A stretch of 35,949 nucleotides of DNA, taken from contig CAKOPW010000013.1 of NCBI GenBank assembly GCA_934101115.1, forward strand, positions 1 through 35,949, read 5' to 3'. The stretch comes from an uncultured Bacilli bacterium. Its GTDB lineage: Bacteria > Bacillota_I > Bacilli_A > RF39 > UBA660. The position numbers were made by a program, and so were the translations under genes. This document shows positions 34,680-35,949 of the stretch, piece by piece. Every line of letters starts with the position of its first letter. Positions within the stretch are counted from its first letter, which is position 1. Below the pieces are notes generated by a model. The model worked only from the letters and a program-made list of their open reading frames with translations. It was not told where the DNA came from and searched no databases.

Positions 34680-34809
34680 GGGAGGTATTAAGTTTAAATT
34701 AGTTTCTAAGTATTAACTATAGGTGCAACAAGAACAGGTATAATGTAATTGAAAAAATGAATCATTTTCCGAAAATCATATAGAATATTTTGTATCTTAT
34801 TATATATAA
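34680..34809 (+). pseudogene. Decayed 5' fragment of uvrB
   Basis: A ruined copy of the start of uvrB, upstream of an intact uvrB at 35858. GGGAGGTATT and then TTTAAATTAGTTTCTAAG (34693-34710) match the real uvrB ribosome site and first codons, 20 of 22 bases from 34693. The start ATG is lost (AAG, one base deleted) and the CAA codon after SKY is TAA. Further on come GATRTG (UvrB Walker A GATGTGKT), NVIEKMN and, in a shifted frame, ENHIEYFVSYY (UvrB ENAVEYFVSYY). These four blocks are in UvrB order with deletions between them. It lies between the ClpX-like gene and the 318-residue protein gene. Confidence 0.8.
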
Positions 34810-34849
34810 TAAAAAATATTTCTAAATAATATAGGATTTAAATTATTTG

Positions 34850-34858
34850 TGATATAAT
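34850..34858 (+). promoter_or_regulatory. Extended -10 promoter of the 318-residue protein gene
   Basis: TGATATAAT, followed by AGGAGG at about 34873-34878 and the ATG at 34884. Confidence 0.45.
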
Positions 34859-34883
34859 ATGTCTAACTTTATAGGAGGACCTT

Positions 34884-35840
34884 ATGACAATAGACTTCAA
34901 TGAACAAGAAATTTTAGAAATTGAACAATTTACTGGTTTACCTTTAATTGGTTATATTAATCCCCAAGGTAAAATTATAAATTATAGTACTTTAATTGGA
35001 GAATATGGACATGGTAATTGGAGAAATCCAGTAACTCCTATTTTTTTAAGTTTTGTAAGCTTTGTTATTAAAAATCAAAGAATGCCACAATTAAAATTTG
35101 AAGGCTATGAAGAATTATTAGAAATGAATAAATATGAAGGCTTTGATGATATCGTAAAAAGAGGGGTAGATTATTATTATGATTTTAATAAGACATCTTA
35201 TCAAACTTTTTTAGATGAGTTACAACGCTGTTTTGAAGAAGAAACTAATAATGCCAAACTTTATAGTTTTAGTCAAAGAGATAGTTTTGAAATATTAAAA
35301 ACCGATATGGTGCGTTTTTTTCATAAGCTTTATTCTAATAATGATTTTTTTGGTTCGCTTGGAAGAATTATTTATGCTGATAATAGTGAATTTATTGCTA
35401 AAAAATATAATATTGAAGATTATGATAGAAAAATGAAAGTTTATTATCAGTATTTAATAGTCAATTTAATATCTTATATGAAAGATTTTTGTGTTCAGTA
35501 TTTAGGATATGATTCTATTGAAAGAGCAATACCATATGCCGATTTAAATATACTTAATAACATTTATGATAGTTCTAATGGCTACACATTTTCCAACAAT
35601 CCTAGAACTATTGTAACTTCTTGTACTAATATTAATGAGCGTTTCTATAATTGGTTGCTTATGGATTGGCATATACAAAGAATTCCGAGGTATTTTTGGA
35701 ATGAAAAAGAAAAAAGATTTGAATTAGAGCAACCAGATTATATTTTTCATAAAACTGATAAAGAAGAAATATTAGGAAAAGAAATTGAAGCAATAAGAAA
35801 TCAAGTACCTAAAACTAAAAGGAAAGCTTATTTCAGATAA
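34884..35840 (+). CDS. Unknown 318-residue protein beside uvrB
   Basis: 318 residues with AGGAGGACCTT before the ATG. It is soluble in appearance, with a helical middle and many aromatic residues: YGHGNWRNPVTPIFLSF at 41-57, RFFHKLYSNNDFF near 145, and the closing NERFYNWLLMDWHIQRIPRY. There is no signal, membrane helix or known catalytic motif, and I do not recognise a family. It lies between a decayed uvrB start and the intact uvrB, with 17 bases before the latter, so the two may be co-transcribed. Its position suggests it came in with, or next to, a second copy of the uvrB region. A link to DNA repair is only contextual. Confidence 0.65.
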   Translation: MTIDFNEQEILEIEQFTGLPLIGYINPQGKIINYSTLIGEYGHGNWRNPVTPIFLSFVSFVIKNQRMPQLKFEGYEELLEMNKYEGFDDIVKRGVDYYYDFNKTSYQTFLDELQRCFEEETNNAKLYSFSQRDSFEILKTDMVRFFHKLYSNNDFFGSLGRIIYADNSEFIAKKYNIEDYDRKMKVYYQYLIVNLISYMKDFCVQYLGYDSIERAIPYADLNILNNIYDSSNGYTFSNNPRTIVTSCTNINERFYNWLLMDWHIQRIPRYFWNEKEKRFELEQPDYIFHKTDKEEILGKEIEAIRNQVPKTKRKAYFR

Positions 35841-35857
35841 AAATAAAGGAGGTATTT

Positions 35858-35949
35858 ATGTTTAAATTAGTCTCTAAGTATCAACCAAATGGTGATCAGC
35901 CTGAAGCTATTAAAGAACTTGTAGATGGTGTAAATGCTGGTGTGCGTGA
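35858..35949 (+). CDS. uvrB: UvrB, 5' end only (cut by the window edge)
   Basis: Thirty codons and two bases are visible. The start MFKLVSKYQPNGDQPEAI, then KELVDGVNAGV, is the well-conserved UvrB N-terminus. UvrB is the helicase-like damage-verification subunit of the UvrABC excision repair complex. GGAGG lies eight bases before the ATG. The first bases are nearly repeated at 34680-34714 in a decayed copy. Nothing beyond the first 30 residues can be assessed. Confidence 0.9.
   Translation, partial: MFKLVSKYQPNGDQPEAIKELVDGVNAGVR

Overview
The window is very AT-rich DNA of a low-GC Firmicute. Standard stop codons are used, and TGA is a true stop (for example at 15820-15822), so this is not a UGA-Trp Mollicute. 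Genes are tightly packed, with short intergenic hairpin terminators, AGGTGA/GGAGG ribosome sites and extended -10 promoters (TGnTATAAT). A CotJB-CotJC pair points to a spore-forming lineage or a descendant of one. The whole fits an uncultured gut Bacilli/RF39-like genome; that placement is inference.

Layout. 1-114: the end of an unrecognised gene. 144-2365: a small XRE regulator divergent from a secreted protein with an InlB-type repeat. 2402-5846 (minus): two ABC half-transporters forming a heterodimer with one intact and one degenerate ATPase site. 6116-7791: an AAA ATPase plus a small TOPRIM/RloB-like protein, a defence-like pair. 7884-12774: a LysM protein with a degenerate amidase domain, a Ca2+-type P-ATPase, a peptidase E relative and a GtrA protein. 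12810-14301: an AbiE toxin-antitoxin pair with its own operator, bracketed by a 16-bp direct repeat. 14320-15262 (minus): cotJC and cotJB. 15337-17225: a UPF0316 membrane protein, a small unknown protein and UDP-galactopyranose mutase. 17278-20726: an operon (GNAT acetyltransferase, unknown two-TM protein, solitary ABC exporter) behind a promoter whose spacer holds eight G residues. 20780-23531: a DUF6020-like membrane protein and a family 2 glycosyltransferase, probably for surface glycans.

23556-34592 is mostly unrecognised proteins with a few readable folds: a stand-alone RNA polymerase alpha-CTD-like protein, a holin and M15 endolysin behind a hairpin that buries the holin ribosome site, a protein of two ThyX-like domains without the catalytic motif, a canonical ABC exporter, a HAD phosphatase, and a ClpX-like ATPase without the zinc finger or ClpP-docking loop. 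The end holds a decayed copy of the 5' part of uvrB (about 34680-34809), an unknown 318-aa gene, and the start of an intact uvrB that runs off the window.

Most notable: the G-tract promoter, the degenerate tandem ThyX protein, the uvrB remnant, the ribosome-site hairpin, the repeat-flanked AbiE module and the two-gene ATPase/TOPRIM-like module. No rRNA, tRNA, CRISPR array or transposase was seen.
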